From: Gammaproteobacteria bacterium
Lineage (GTDB): Bacteria > Pseudomonadota > Gammaproteobacteria > Arenicellales > Poriferihabitantaceae
Direction: 5' to 3'
Assembly (NCBI GenBank): GCA_026708585.1
Contig: JAPOUQ010000004.1
Location: 1-41,597, forward strand
Length of the DNA: 41,597 nucleotides
This document shows positions 1 through 8,219 of the stretch, one piece after another. The translations under genes and the position numbers were made by a program. Every line of letters starts with the position of its first letter. Within the stretch, counting starts at the first letter, position 1. The notes under the pieces were generated by a model. That model did not search any database, was not told where the DNA came from, and saw only the letters and a program-made list of their open reading frames with translations.

Positions 1-552
1 GGCAACTACTATACGATAATCGATATCGATTGTTTACGCAAATATTCATTGCGACACTTTATAACACTGCTACTTTTGTTGAGTTTTTTCTTTACATCAT
101 AATTCACAAAAATAAAATATAACGAAGTATGTAAAAATGCCGGCTAAACGAACTCCACTTCCGAAAGGAAGTTCAGTAGTATCGGTGCCTCTCTCCAATA
201 TACCTCTAGCGAGGCATAGCCTGAACCCAATGAGTCCTATATTCGCTTGACTATCAGGCTGTGGTCAAATTGGATAGCACAATCGAAAAACTCTTACTAG
301 AAGCTCAGTTATCACCATGAAAAAAATGACTCAAAATTAACTATTATCTACGTTCAAGGTACCTAATGATATTCGAGCATTCAGGAGAGTATGCTATCAA
401 AGACAACATTTTACGGTTATAGCTTGTGATTTCGGCTACTTGTCGATGTCAGGATATCTGAACTTCAGGAGTTCTTGTTTACTTTTGGGTCAAGCCGACG
501 ATTTGAATTTTGTGGTTGGAAAAGTTTCCAAGTTGATTGAATAAAAAAGAAA
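1..552. other. Left-edge intergenic region with candidate RNA hairpins
   Basis: No convincing coding sequence was found. Positions 157-260 hold three successive inverted repeats. The first is a perfect 6-bp stem with a GAAA loop (ACTTCC/GGAAGT, 157-172). The second is GCCTC/GAGGC (187-215). The third is AGCCTGA/TCAGGCT (218-260). This could be a small structured RNA or a run of weak hairpins. I could not match it to the 4.5S, 6S, tmRNA or RNase P consensus. No tRNA was seen. Confidence 0.35.
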
Positions 553-1413
553 ATGTTTAATGAGATAACACTAGAGGGATTAACTGGACCCTTGGCTGGA
601 ATTGAAGCAGGGTCACCCGAAGGTAGCTTACTAGTTTGTATCCATGGATGGCTTGATAATGCGGCATCTTTCATGCCATTGTCCGAGGCATTACCCGAAT
701 ATCATTGGTTATGTATCGATTTACCCGGACATGGCAAATCGGCTTATCGACCACCAGGTGCTATTTATCATTACATCGATTATCTTGGCGATCTTTACCG
801 GGTACTTCATTCCTTGGAATGTTCAAAATGTACGTTGGTTGGTCATTCTCTTGGTGCGGGTATTGCGGCTGTCTTTGCTGCGGCATTCCCCAAAATGGTT
901 AATCAGTTAGTCTTGATTGATGGAATCGGCCCTTTAACCCACCACGATTCTAAGGATAGTTTAAGTCAGCTACGGGAATCTCTAGATTTTCTTGGAGAGA
1001 GAAGAAAGACAGGTCCTCGGTTTTATCCATCGTGGGAACAACTGGTCAATCGCAGGCTTGATGCGGGCAATATTTCAAGAAAAGCGGTCGAAGTATTGCT
1101 TGATCGAGGTACAGTGCGCAAAGGAGAAGGAGCAATAGTGCTGAGTGACGATCGTCTTAAGCAACGTTCTCCGCTTTATATGAGTCAGCATAGTGTAGTG
1201 TCTATACTCAAGGGGATTGAAGCCCGAACACTATTAATTATGGCGGAAAGTGGGCTGATACGAGAACGTTCTACAACTAATGAGAGGATTTTTGCAATTC
1301 GTGATTTGACTCAGAAAATAGTAGTTGGAGGACATCACGTTCATCTTGATAATCCTGATATTGTGGCCTCAGAAATCAAGCAGTTTCTTGATGGAAATGC
1401 GGAAGAACAATAA
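553..1413 (+). CDS. Alpha/beta-fold hydrolase
   Basis: This 286-residue protein has the alpha/beta-hydrolase fold. The oxyanion-hole region is CIHGWLDNAASF near residues 29-40. The nucleophile elbow is GHSLGAG near residues 97-103, with Ser as nucleophile. The catalytic His is probably in the GGHHVHLDNP segment near the C-terminus. It has no signal peptide, so it is probably cytosolic. The fold suggests an esterase, lipase or MhpC-like hydrolase, but the sequence does not fix the substrate. It stands alone, with 550 bases of non-coding DNA before it and 270 after, followed by a gene on the other strand. The ATG start lies 10-15 bases after an A/G-rich stretch. Confidence 0.85.
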   Translation: MFNEITLEGLTGPLAGIEAGSPEGSLLVCIHGWLDNAASFMPLSEALPEYHWLCIDLPGHGKSAYRPPGAIYHYIDYLGDLYRVLHSLECSKCTLVGHSLGAGIAAVFAAAFPKMVNQLVLIDGIGPLTHHDSKDSLSQLRESLDFLGERRKTGPRFYPSWEQLVNRRLDAGNISRKAVEVLLDRGTVRKGEGAIVLSDDRLKQRSPLYMSQHSVVSILKGIEARTLLIMAESGLIRERSTTNERIFAIRDLTQKIVVGGHHVHLDNPDIVASEIKQFLDGNAEEQ

Positions 1414-1547
1414 TCTGGGATGGTGTCTAGTTGAAAGATACGATTTCGGTTATTTGAAGCCCCTTTGCTATGATATACCTGTCGTTCACATGGCTATTAG
1501 AGACAACTTTCGAGCGATTTCATATTCATATATTGGTTTAGCATTCA

Positions 1548-1583
1548 GGAATTCTGCTTGGTCTCGGGTATGCTAGGTTAGGG
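1548..1583 (+). repeat. Interspersed imperfect repeat, copy A
   Basis: This 36-base stretch ends in TATGCTAGGTTAGGG (1569-1583). The same 15 bases occur at 40344-40358, and the preceding 20 bases are also similar (GGAATTCTGCTTGG versus GGAAACCTTGCTTTGG). Both copies lie in intergenic DNA. Shorter words of the surrounding sequence (GATTTCGGnTAnTTG, AGACAACnTT, TTCAGGAnTTCT) also recur around 390-480. This may be a degenerate interspersed element. Confidence 0.45.
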
Positions 1584-1683
1584 CCATTCGAGCACAGAAT
1601 TTTGCATCTGATTATCTGTATAGCAAATAACTCAATATGTCTAAGCCTCTATCTCACACTGTTGACTGATTAACAAGTTGCCA

Positions 1684-3156
1684 TCATTTTTCTCTGGCAT
1701 GAATCCATTTTAGAACAGCGTCCTGTACTTGATTACCGCTTTGGAAAGTGATGTTACTTGATTGAATTAGGACGGTAACAGAATAAGTCTCACCACTATT
1801 ATCAACAACATATCCAGCCATACTTCGTACTCCTTTGAGGGAGCCAGTCTTGATTCGCGCTCGTCCAACTAAAGGGCTGTTATTCAAGCGTTTTCTCATG
1901 GTTCCATCTAGCGCAGCAAGTGGCAATGATGATAGGAACTCTGGACGATAAATACTGTGCCACGAAAAATGAAGCAAATCAGCGATTCCGCTAGCTGTAG
2001 TTTTTGTCGCTCGAGATAAACCAGAGCCATTGTCAATGTGAAGACTTGGCATCTTAATATTGTTTGACAATAACCAGTTCGAGATCTTGCTTCTTGCACC
2101 CGACAGTGTCGCTTGGCTATCTTCATTTTTCGCATCCAGATTTAAAAACAGCATTCTTGCCATGACGTTATTGCTGAATTTGTTGATGGATTTAATAATA
2201 TCTGACAGCGGTAATGAGGAATGAGTAGACAATAATTGAGAGTTATCGGGTAGAGCAGCAATCCGGTATGATCCCTCCAGTGCACCACCACTTTGTATCC
2301 AGAGTCGCTTAAATAGTCGATAAGTGTATTCATTATTTGAAAAGAGTGACCGAGATATCGAATAAAAACCGCAACGTGAAGAGTAGTTTCCATCAAAACG
2401 GACTTCAACAGAGTCGTCCCTACGATCAATTCGATAATTCCAACCCTTGGTTTTTCCGCGACACTTTCCAGATTTGGGTTTCAGATTATTGATCAGTTTC
2501 ATGCCTTCTAGGGGAGGTTCATTGCGAAGGTAAATGTTCCCATCCAGTGGTTGGATGACTAGACGGGTTGCAGAGAAGTTAACCAGGGTCGCATCGGGAC
2601 CTACGTTGTATAAACGAGTCGATGCGCCATCAAAGTCCGAGCGGTCATGTTTTGGAATACTATAGAACGTGTTGTCAATAATCAGGTTCCCTGAAATGGT
2701 CCGAATTCCGAGGGATCGGAGTGTCATTACATGTAGCCAGAGTTTGTCGACGGTCAAAAATGGATCGCCACCACCTTGTAATACCAAATTGCCTATGAGT
2801 ATGTCGCCTTGTAGTCGACCATCCAGGTAATAGCGTGTTTTCCACTGATGTTGCGGACCGAGTAGTTCGAGTGCTGCTAGAGTGGTAAATAGTTTGATAA
2901 CAGATGCCGGATTGCGTGATTTATCACTATTTACACTCAGAACAGAATGATTGCTTGCAATATTCCGGATTTCGATACTGACATCGGTAACCGGTATGTC
3001 GTACCGGATTAAAGTCTGTGCAATTGAAGTCGGAAGCATATCTGCTGTTACAGATGCAGAAAAAAAGACAACCAGTAACCAAGCTGGTAAACGTTTTCGT
3101 CCAATGAAGAGCATGATTGACTGAAGCAATGATATAATGTTTTTCTTCACATTCAT
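1684..3156 (-). CDS. dacB: D-alanyl-D-alanine carboxypeptidase / endopeptidase, PBP4 family
   Basis: This is a 490-residue penicillin-binding protein 4 (peptidase S13) homologue. It trims or cleaves peptidoglycan peptide bridges in the periplasm. All three active-site motifs are present: SxxK as SVIK (S85-K88), SxN as SNN (328-330) and KTG (436-438). A hydrophobic segment at about 25-38 ending near Ala is the secretion signal. The size fits the family (about 470-490). A start at the internal Met near 3111 would give a more conventional signal peptide and leave promoter room before the divergent DUF1820 gene, whose ATG is only 10 bases from the annotated start. Start choice is therefore uncertain; the family assignment is not. 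Confidence 0.92.
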   Translation of the reverse strand: MNVKKNIISLLQSIMLFIGRKRLPAWLLVVFFSASVTADMLPTSIAQTLIRYDIPVTDVSIEIRNIASNHSVLSVNSDKSRNPASVIKLFTTLAALELLGPQHQWKTRYYLDGRLQGDILIGNLVLQGGGDPFLTVDKLWLHVMTLRSLGIRTISGNLIIDNTFYSIPKHDRSDFDGASTRLYNVGPDATLVNFSATRLVIQPLDGNIYLRNEPPLEGMKLINNLKPKSGKCRGKTKGWNYRIDRRDDSVEVRFDGNYSSRCGFYSISRSLFSNNEYTYRLFKRLWIQSGGALEGSYRIAALPDNSQLLSTHSSLPLSDIIKSINKFSNNVMARMLFLNLDAKNEDSQATLSGARSKISNWLLSNNIKMPSLHIDNGSGLSRATKTTASGIADLLHFSWHSIYRPEFLSSLPLAALDGTMRKRLNNSPLVGRARIKTGSLKGVRSMAGYVVDNSGETYSVTVLIQSSNITFQSGNQVQDAVLKWIHAREK

Positions 3157-3166
3157 GATTTTTGTA

Positions 3167-3505
3167 ATGCCGGCGAAAAAGACAATTTATCGGATCCTAT
3201 TCCATCATCTAGGGAAGCTCTATGAACTATATGCCCGTGATGTGTCACAAAGTAACATGTACGCTTTTGTCGAAGTTGGTAAGATCATATTCGGAGAAAA
3301 GTCCAAAGTAGTGGTCGATCCATCTGAGGAGCGCCTGAAACAGGAATTCGGTCAAGTTGAGCGAACTTATATCCCCTTACATGCGATAGTTCGTATCGAC
3401 GTGGTCGACAAAGAAGGAGTGAACAAAATCATTGATGATGTTGATGGGCAAACCAATGTCAAAATGTTTCCAATGCCGCCCTTGAAGCCGGAACTCCCGA
3501 ACTGA
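3167..3505 (+). CDS. DUF1820 family protein
   Basis: This small soluble protein (112 residues from MPAKKTIYRILF) matches the gammaproteobacterial DUF1820 family of unknown function. Recognisable parts are the N-terminal YRILFHHLGKLYELYAR stretch and the middle block KVVVDPSEERLKQEF. A start 30 bases upstream is possible but adds only a Phe-rich tail (MFFFTFMIFV), so the inner ATG is preferred. It is divergent from dacB and is followed closely by a YHS-domain gene on the same strand. No catalytic motif is visible. Confidence 0.8.
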   Translation: MPAKKTIYRILFHHLGKLYELYARDVSQSNMYAFVEVGKIIFGEKSKVVVDPSEERLKQEFGQVERTYIPLHAIVRIDVVDKEGVNKIIDDVDGQTNVKMFPMPPLKPELPN

Positions 3506-3577
3506 CTTATGGCAATAAAAAATCGAAAGAGGTTTAGCAAGATGAACATTTTCGGAAAGATAGACAAGAAAAATCAC

Positions 3578-4033
3578 ATGTTGAAAAAACAAATTTCGTT
3601 CTGGGTTACTCTATGGTTACTGCTCGGTATTGGGCCAGCGATAGCCGAGAACTCTCCTGTGTTTGTAGCTGGTCAGGATGATTATGCAATTCGAGGGTAT
3701 GATCCGGTTGCCTACCACTTGGAAAGAAAACCGATTAAGGGAAATGATCATTATACTGTCAAGTGGAATAGAGCAACTTGGCGGTTTGCATCGAGAGATA
3801 ATCGAGACAAATTCTCCAAAGAACCAGAGCGATGGGCTCCTCAATATGGCGGATATTGTGCTTGGGCAGTATCCAACAACTACACGGCAAGTACCGATCC
3901 ACAAGCATGGTCAATCGTCGATGATCGACTATACCTAAACTACAGTAAGAGTGTTCGGTCATCTTGGAGCCGGGACATTCCAGGGAATATCAGGCGCGGA
4001 GATGCCAATTGGCCCTCAGTGCTCTCAAAATAA
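3578..4033 (+). CDS. Exported YHS-domain protein
   Basis: This 151-residue protein starts at MLKKQISFWV. A signal peptide (WLLLGIGPAIA, cleavage before EN) leads into a YHS-type domain with the DYAIRGYDPVAYH motif and the GGYCAWAVS segment typical of the family. YHS domains are thought to bind metals. Exported versions of this size are common in proteobacteria, but their substrate is unknown. An in-frame start at 3509 would place 23 charged residues before the signal peptide, so 3578 is preferred. It lies downstream of the DUF1820 gene, possibly cotranscribed, and is convergent with msrA. Confidence 0.8.
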   Translation: MLKKQISFWVTLWLLLGIGPAIAENSPVFVAGQDDYAIRGYDPVAYHLERKPIKGNDHYTVKWNRATWRFASRDNRDKFSKEPERWAPQYGGYCAWAVSNNYTASTDPQAWSIVDDRLYLNYSKSVRSSWSRDIPGNIRRGDANWPSVLSK

Positions 4034-4210
4034 ATGGCAAAACACACAAAAATAACGTTTGCTATATGGTTACGAAGTACTTTACCTTACAAGTATAGAG
4101 AGTCTTCAATATACCAATTGTGTTCAGATTTTATTATCACGCTACAAGCCCATTTTCGATAGTTTAGTAATGGGTCAAACGATGTGGAACTAGATTTTCG
4201 CTAACAAGAA

Positions 4211-4843
4211 TCAGGCACATTTCACTCCAGTACCGTTTAGTCCACAATATCCATTTGGATTTTTAGCAAGATATTGTTGATGATAGTCTTCAGCATAGAA
4301 GAACTCCTTGTTCGTTGATATTTCGGTAGTAATTTCACCAAAACCAGTTTGTGACAGCTTTTTCGCATAGCGGTCACGACTCTCGGTTGCCAATCGCATT
4401 TGATCTTTGTTATCTATGTAGATTGACGAGCGATATTGTGTACCCACATCATTTCCCTGACGCATACCTTGAGTCGGGTCATGAGATTCCCAAAACACCT
4501 CTAATAATTGGCTAAATTCAACCTCGGAAGGATCAAATACTACAAGAACAACTTCCGTATGACCACTATATCCTGAACATACGTCCTGATAGGTTGGATT
4601 TCGGGTATAACCGCCGGCATAACCAACGGCTGTTGTATAAACCCCCTTAATTGTCCAAAATTTGCGTTCCGCCCCCCAAAAACACCCCATACCAAATTGC
4701 GCTGTTTCCATGTGCGATGGGAATGGTGCCTTGATTGGATTTCCATTGACAAAATGACGGTTGATTACTTCAATGGGCTGATTCCGATCAGGCAATGCAC
4801 GATCTGGGCGAGGCATCTTTGTAGTTTTGAAAATACTATACAT
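4211..4843 (-). CDS. msrA: Peptide-methionine (S)-S-oxide reductase
   Basis: This 210-residue MsrA repairs oxidised methionine (S-sulfoxide) in proteins using thioredoxin. The catalytic signature GCFWGAE lies near residue 53, preceded by the TAQFGMG strand. The YRSSIY and AEDYHQQYL substrate-pocket motifs are present. The 45-residue N-terminal extension before the core ([13 protein letters not shown]) is usual for the longer, E. coli-like MsrA form. The C-terminal Cys of the GVKCA tail can act as a recycling cysteine. The gene has its own upstream space, and a gene for a membrane protein precedes it on the same strand. Confidence 0.95.
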   Translation of the reverse strand: MYSIFKTTKMPRPDRALPDRNQPIEVINRHFVNGNPIKAPFPSHMETAQFGMGCFWGAERKFWTIKGVYTTAVGYAGGYTRNPTYQDVCSGYSGHTEVVLVVFDPSEVEFSQLLEVFWESHDPTQGMRQGNDVGTQYRSSIYIDNKDQMRLATESRDRYAKKLSQTGFGEITTEISTNKEFFYAEDYHQQYLAKNPNGYCGLNGTGVKCA

Positions 4844-4941
4844 GTTTGTTAAATCCCTTGGACTTCTTCCAATCTAGTCAATCTGTTTGTTGTCCTCTTG
4901 TTGCAACTGAATTTCGACATCGAAATGTGAGGCAAGGCGAT

Positions 4942-5436
4942 TTAGAATGGCAAACCGTGCCCATAGGCAACCATACACATTAGCATTGGAATCGAAAGCA
5001 TCGTATTCGTTCGGGAGGCTAAAAGAGCAATATTCTTTGCTTTGGCAACCTCTTCAGGAGTAGCCTCAGTTAGTCCGAGTACCTTTTTCTGGTTAGGCCA
5101 GATTAGCATCCATACATTGAACAGCATGATGGTACCAAGCCAGGCTCCGACACCGATTGCAGTAACCCCAGCAGTAGCAAAAAAGTGAGTGGTGAATCCA
5201 CCGATATATTCCAGTGCAGCTGCACCCGTTAGCCAGGTGGCAACAGCTCCCCACCGAAACCAGAGTAAGGCGCGAGGCGCAACATATTTTGAAATACCAG
5301 CTGGTCCGGGACCATCTTTGTCATCTGCAGCCTGAGCCAATGCCGGTACCTGGACAAAATTAAAGTAATACAGTAAGCCGATCCAGGTAATACCAGCCAG
5401 TACATGTAACCAAACGACAAGCGACCACGTATTCAT
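4942..5436 (-). CDS. Integral membrane protein related to the urate hydroxylase PuuD membrane domain
   Basis: This 164-residue membrane protein has about four hydrophobic segments (residues about 5-28, 57-78, 85-112 and 138-160). The sequence (VVWLHVLAGITWIGLLYYFNFVQVPAL, then RALLWFRWGA and NVWMLIWPNQKKVLG) matches the N-terminal membrane domain found in cytochrome-c-linked urate hydroxylases (Urate_ox_N). It lacks the C-terminal cytochrome c domain of true PuuD, so a urate-oxidising role is not supported. Stand-alone copies are common in marine Gammaproteobacteria with unknown function. The conserved His in WLHVLAG and RWG motifs could bind haem. It lies just downstream of a 25-codon membrane peptide gene on the same strand. 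Confidence 0.7.
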   Translation of the reverse strand: MNTWSLVVWLHVLAGITWIGLLYYFNFVQVPALAQAADDKDGPGPAGISKYVAPRALLWFRWGAVATWLTGAAALEYIGGFTTHFFATAGVTAIGVGAWLGTIMLFNVWMLIWPNQKKVLGLTEATPEEVAKAKNIALLASRTNTMLSIPMLMCMVAYGHGLPF

Positions 5437-5492
5437 GATTCGATATCTCCAGAGTTAGGGTTTATATTGGTTTTTAGAATGTTTCGCTGAAA

Positions 5493-5570
5493 TTACAGCA
5501 AAAGGGCAATGATGATTGCGAGAACAAACCCCGAAATGATCGTGCCAGTAATAGATTTTAGTGGGTTCAT
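5493..5570 (-). CDS. 25-residue single-pass membrane peptide
   Basis: This very short gene reads MNPLKSITGTIISGFVLAII and ends in a run of Leu before TAA. It has a perfect Shine-Dalgarno GGAGG about 8 bases upstream of the ATG (plus-strand CCTCC at about 5579-5583). That ribosome site is stronger than those of most genes in the window. The product is a short basic head plus one hydrophobic helix. It sits 56 bases upstream of the PuuD-like membrane protein gene and is co-oriented with it, so it may be a small partner subunit of that protein. No homologue is recognised. Confidence 0.6.
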   Translation of the reverse strand: MNPLKSITGTIISGFVLAIIIALLL

Positions 5571-5759
5571 GATGAATGCCTCCGTTTTAATAAGACGAAT
5601 CAATTCGGTTCGCTTCGATAGTAGGCTACGGTACTATGCCGTAGAGTTTTGAAAAATATACTACTCAAATTGACAAAATTCAAGATGCGAAGTTGTATAC
5701 AGAGATTTCAGTGATCATTAAATGATCAAATTTTCACAGATTGTTGCATTATCCAAGAT

Positions 5760-6725
5760 TCAATATCCTCTCTGCATATCCGCAACATGGGTCAAAGGAT
5801 GGCCAAGACGGTAGAGCTTGATATTGGTCCAAATATGTTCGGCACTGGTTTCCGGTACAGTCATGCTCGCAACATGGGGTGTAATCGTGATCCTAGGGTG
5901 GTTCCAGAGTGGACTATTGGTAGGTAAGGGCTCTTCTTGAAACACATCGAGTACAGCGGCGCTTAGATGGTCACTATCGAGGAGCGTGATTAGATCATTC
6001 TCTACCAGCAAACTGCCACGTCCAACATTGATTAGTACAGCCTGTTTGGGAAGATGCATCAAATTTTTCGCACAGAGAATGTGGTTGGTTTCCTGCGTAT
6101 TTGGGAGCAAGCAAATCAGAAAGTCACAATATGAAAGCATAGTATGGAGTTGTTCAGGGCCGTGATAATGTTCGATGCCCTCAATGTGTTTTTCAGAGCG
6201 ACTCCAGCCAAAAAGACGAAATCCAAAAGACTTTAAGACTTGGGCACAAGCTGTCCCTAGAACCCCCATCCCCATGATTCCGACATTGCGCCGACTGGCC
6301 GGAATCTGGATGATTTCTTTCCAGTTTTTGTCTCGTTGAAATTGTTCATAAAGCGGCATGAACCGGTGATGTCGCAAGATTTGATAGGTTACGTATTCGG
6401 TCATTCCCAAAGTCAGATTGGTCTCGACCATGCGGACTACTGGTACACCTTTCGGTAAGACATTCTCTCCCAACATATGATCGACTCCGGCGCCAATCGA
6501 AAATATGATTTTAATTTCGGGGTGTGGATCAAACATGCCTGTTGTCGGTTGCCACACCAATGCGTAGTCTATGGCTTGGCCTTCCTTCAGATCTTCCCAA
6601 CGGACAAGTTTCAGATCACTTTCTCTGAAGGCTTGGACCCATTCGTCAAAGCGTTCAAAATCAGCTTTTATTGCTAGTACTTCTGCCATTTTTCTATTGA
6701 TCACTACTTGGTTGTCTATCGCCAT
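5760..6725 (-). CDS. ghrA: Glyoxylate/hydroxypyruvate reductase A
   Basis: This D-isomer-specific 2-hydroxyacid dehydrogenase of the GhrA type reduces glyoxylate and hydroxypyruvate with NADPH in the cytosol. Visible features are the substrate segment SIGAGVDH, the cofactor-binding glycine motif GIMGMGVLGTA, the catalytic Arg in NVGRGSLL, the Glu in DVFQEEPLP and the His in TPHVAS. Translation from 6725 gives 321 residues. The inner Met (MAEVLAIKA, at 6689) would give 309 residues, closer to the family norm of about 312, and would remove the 10-base overlap with the upstream ATPase gene. The inner start is the more likely one. Confidence 0.92.
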   Translation of the reverse strand: MAIDNQVVINRKMAEVLAIKADFERFDEWVQAFRESDLKLVRWEDLKEGQAIDYALVWQPTTGMFDPHPEIKIIFSIGAGVDHMLGENVLPKGVPVVRMVETNLTLGMTEYVTYQILRHHRFMPLYEQFQRDKNWKEIIQIPASRRNVGIMGMGVLGTACAQVLKSFGFRLFGWSRSEKHIEGIEHYHGPEQLHTMLSYCDFLICLLPNTQETNHILCAKNLMHLPKQAVLINVGRGSLLVENDLITLLDSDHLSAAVLDVFQEEPLPTNSPLWNHPRITITPHVASMTVPETSAEHIWTNIKLYRLGHPLTHVADMQRGY

Positions 6726-7966
6726 AGCCGGTCAATTGGTACAGCGAAAAACATATTGCCAAAAGGTACAACATGCTTGCCTGAATACAGTACGATACCG
6801 CATTTGAAGTCATTTGGTGCAACACTTTGCAAAACTTTCATCCCCTTGAAATCTGAAGGGGTTATCGTATCAGAAGTTTTTACTTCAATAGCCACTAGGG
6901 AACCATCTGGTCTTTCCAGGACAAAATCTACCTCTTTCCCATCACCGGTGCGAAAGTGCAATAGTTGTTCTCGGCCCTCACTGAATGACAGGATTTTGAT
7001 GAGTTCGGTGGCCACAAAATTTTCAATCACGCGTCCGTATAGATTTGGCTGATGTTTGCGTAAATCATCCATTTTCCAATCCAGCAAATGACAGAGTAAT
7101 AATGTGTCGGTCAAATAGCCTTTGGGTGACTTTACGAGTCTTTTCCCGATATTGCGATACCATGGCTGAATATTGAATGTCAGAAACATCGCTTGCAGAA
7201 TGCACCGATAATTTTTGCTGGTTACTTGATTTAATGCTACATCACGGGAAATTTCAGCATCATTTAATAATCCTCCGGTACGCGTTGCCAAAGTTCGTAA
7301 CAAAGTTGGTAGCAGGGAGATTTTCTCCAATTCAGAAATCATCCGCACATCGCGCTGTAGAATGGTCATCAGATATCCGTCGAACCATTCTGCGCGCTCT
7401 TTCCACTGTTTGCCGGAAATTTCTGGGAAGGTTGCCAGTTGCAGAGCATCATTTACAGACGTCTGCAGTTTTTTCTGTATCGAAAAATCGCAGGAAAACA
7501 ATCTTTCGACAAAATCTCCTTCACCGTCAAGAAGTTCGCAAGCGCTGAATGGATAGAGCGTTTTGATACTCATTCGTCCAACTAACGAATCGGAAAGCTT
7601 CGGTAAAATCATGATGTTGGCGGAACCCGTGAGTAAATAATGACCGTTTTTTGATTGGGTGTTATCCAAGCGCAATTCATCAATCACAATTTTCAGGGCG
7701 CGAAAAATTTCCGGGACCATCTGCACTTCATCCAGAATAAGAGGTTGACCATACTCTGACAAAAAACTGTGCGGAGAAGTAGAAGCAGCCACCATGTGAG
7801 TAACACGGTCAAAGGTGATATATTCAGATGGAAAATCCTTTTTTGCAATCATCTGCACCATTGTACTTTTGCCGGCTTGGCGCGGACCATTAACAAAAAC
7901 CACCGGTGTGTGATTCAAGGCATTAAGCACGTTTCTCGAGAGATTTCTGGGGATTTTTTTCATCAT
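6716..7966 (-). CDS. AAA-family ATPase with DUF4143 domain
   Basis: This is an intact accessory ATPase of the AAA_14/DUF4143 family (416 residues from MMKKIPRNLS). The P-loop is GPRQAGKST near residues 27-35. The Walker B-like segment LILDEVQ and a sensor-like LLTGSAN follow. A DUF4143 region with a PD-(D/E)XK-like motif occupies the C-terminal part (RTGDGKEVDFVLE, then VAIEVKTSD). Such genes are scattered in mobile or defence-rich regions, and their cellular role is not established. A TTG start at 7987 is possible, but the ATG pair at 7966/7963 matches family starts better. It overlaps the longer ghrA start by 10 bases and neighbours a CRISPR-Cas relic. Confidence 0.85.
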   Translation of the reverse strand: MMKKIPRNLSRNVLNALNHTPVVFVNGPRQAGKSTMVQMIAKKDFPSEYITFDRVTHMVAASTSPHSFLSEYGQPLILDEVQMVPEIFRALKIVIDELRLDNTQSKNGHYLLTGSANIMILPKLSDSLVGRMSIKTLYPFSACELLDGEGDFVERLFSCDFSIQKKLQTSVNDALQLATFPEISGKQWKERAEWFDGYLMTILQRDVRMISELEKISLLPTLLRTLATRTGGLLNDAEISRDVALNQVTSKNYRCILQAMFLTFNIQPWYRNIGKRLVKSPKGYLTDTLLLCHLLDWKMDDLRKHQPNLYGRVIENFVATELIKILSFSEGREQLLHFRTGDGKEVDFVLERPDGSLVAIEVKTSDTITPSDFKGMKVLQSVAPNDFKCGIVLYSGKHVVPFGNMFFAVPIDRLWR

Positions 7967-7973
7967 ATTTGCA

Positions 7974-8002
7974 ATTATAAATGTCAAGTTTATAAATTAC
8001 AA
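7974..8002 (-). promoter_or_regulatory. Sigma70-type promoter for the DUF4143 ATPase
   Basis: On the minus strand a TTGTAA -35 box (7997-8002), a 17-base spacer and a perfect TATAAT -10 box (7974-7979) end only 7 bases before the ATG at 7966. Transcription would begin at or next to the start codon, so the mRNA may be leaderless. No Shine-Dalgarno sequence is visible before this ATG, which agrees. Confidence 0.5.
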
Positions 8003-8121
8003 AAGATATTTTTAATAATAATAGGTTACTTTGAGAGATGATTTCATCAAAGATGACTGCTCACTCAATGGATTTGTCTGCTCGGCATGGTATTACTGAG
8101 CAAATCAAAAGCCGGTAGACT

Positions 8122-8157
8122 GTTGTAGTTCCCTTTATCACTCCAGATGACTACAAT
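8122..8157 (+). CRISPR. Solitary type II-C-like CRISPR repeat
   Basis: This single 36-base unit begins GTTGTAGTTCCCTTTA and ends GACTACAAT. The length, the GTTGTAG start, the CTACAAT end and the CCCTTT core match type II-C repeats such as that of Neisseria. It lies just downstream of cas2, in the opposite orientation to the cas genes, as in II-C loci. The terminal TACAAT resembles a -10 box, which is known for repeat-internal promoters in that subtype. No second repeat or spacer was found, so the array has collapsed. Confidence 0.75.
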
Positions 8158-8168
8158 ATCTATCGTGA

Positions 8169-8207
8169 AACCCCTTGTTGAGCAAAGGTTGGCAAGGGGT
8201 TATTTTT
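8169..8207 (+). terminator. Rho-independent terminator next to the CRISPR repeat
   Basis: A perfect 9-bp stem AACCCCTTG/CAAGGGGTT (8169-8177 and 8193-8201) with a 15-base loop is followed by ATTTTT on the plus strand. It could end a short transcript starting in the CRISPR repeat. On the minus strand it lies just after cas2 and may also stop that message. Confidence 0.7.
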
Positions 8208-8219
8208 CGAAATTTCAAG

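Noticed and set aside
157-172. SRP 4.5S RNA apical loop
   Set aside because: The GAAA hairpin superficially resembles the GGAAGGAAG region of 4.5S RNA, but the conserved asymmetric internal loop is absent.
4942-5436. Functional urate hydroxylase PuuD
   Set aside because: The protein has only the membrane domain; the C-terminal cytochrome c domain with CxxCH is missing.
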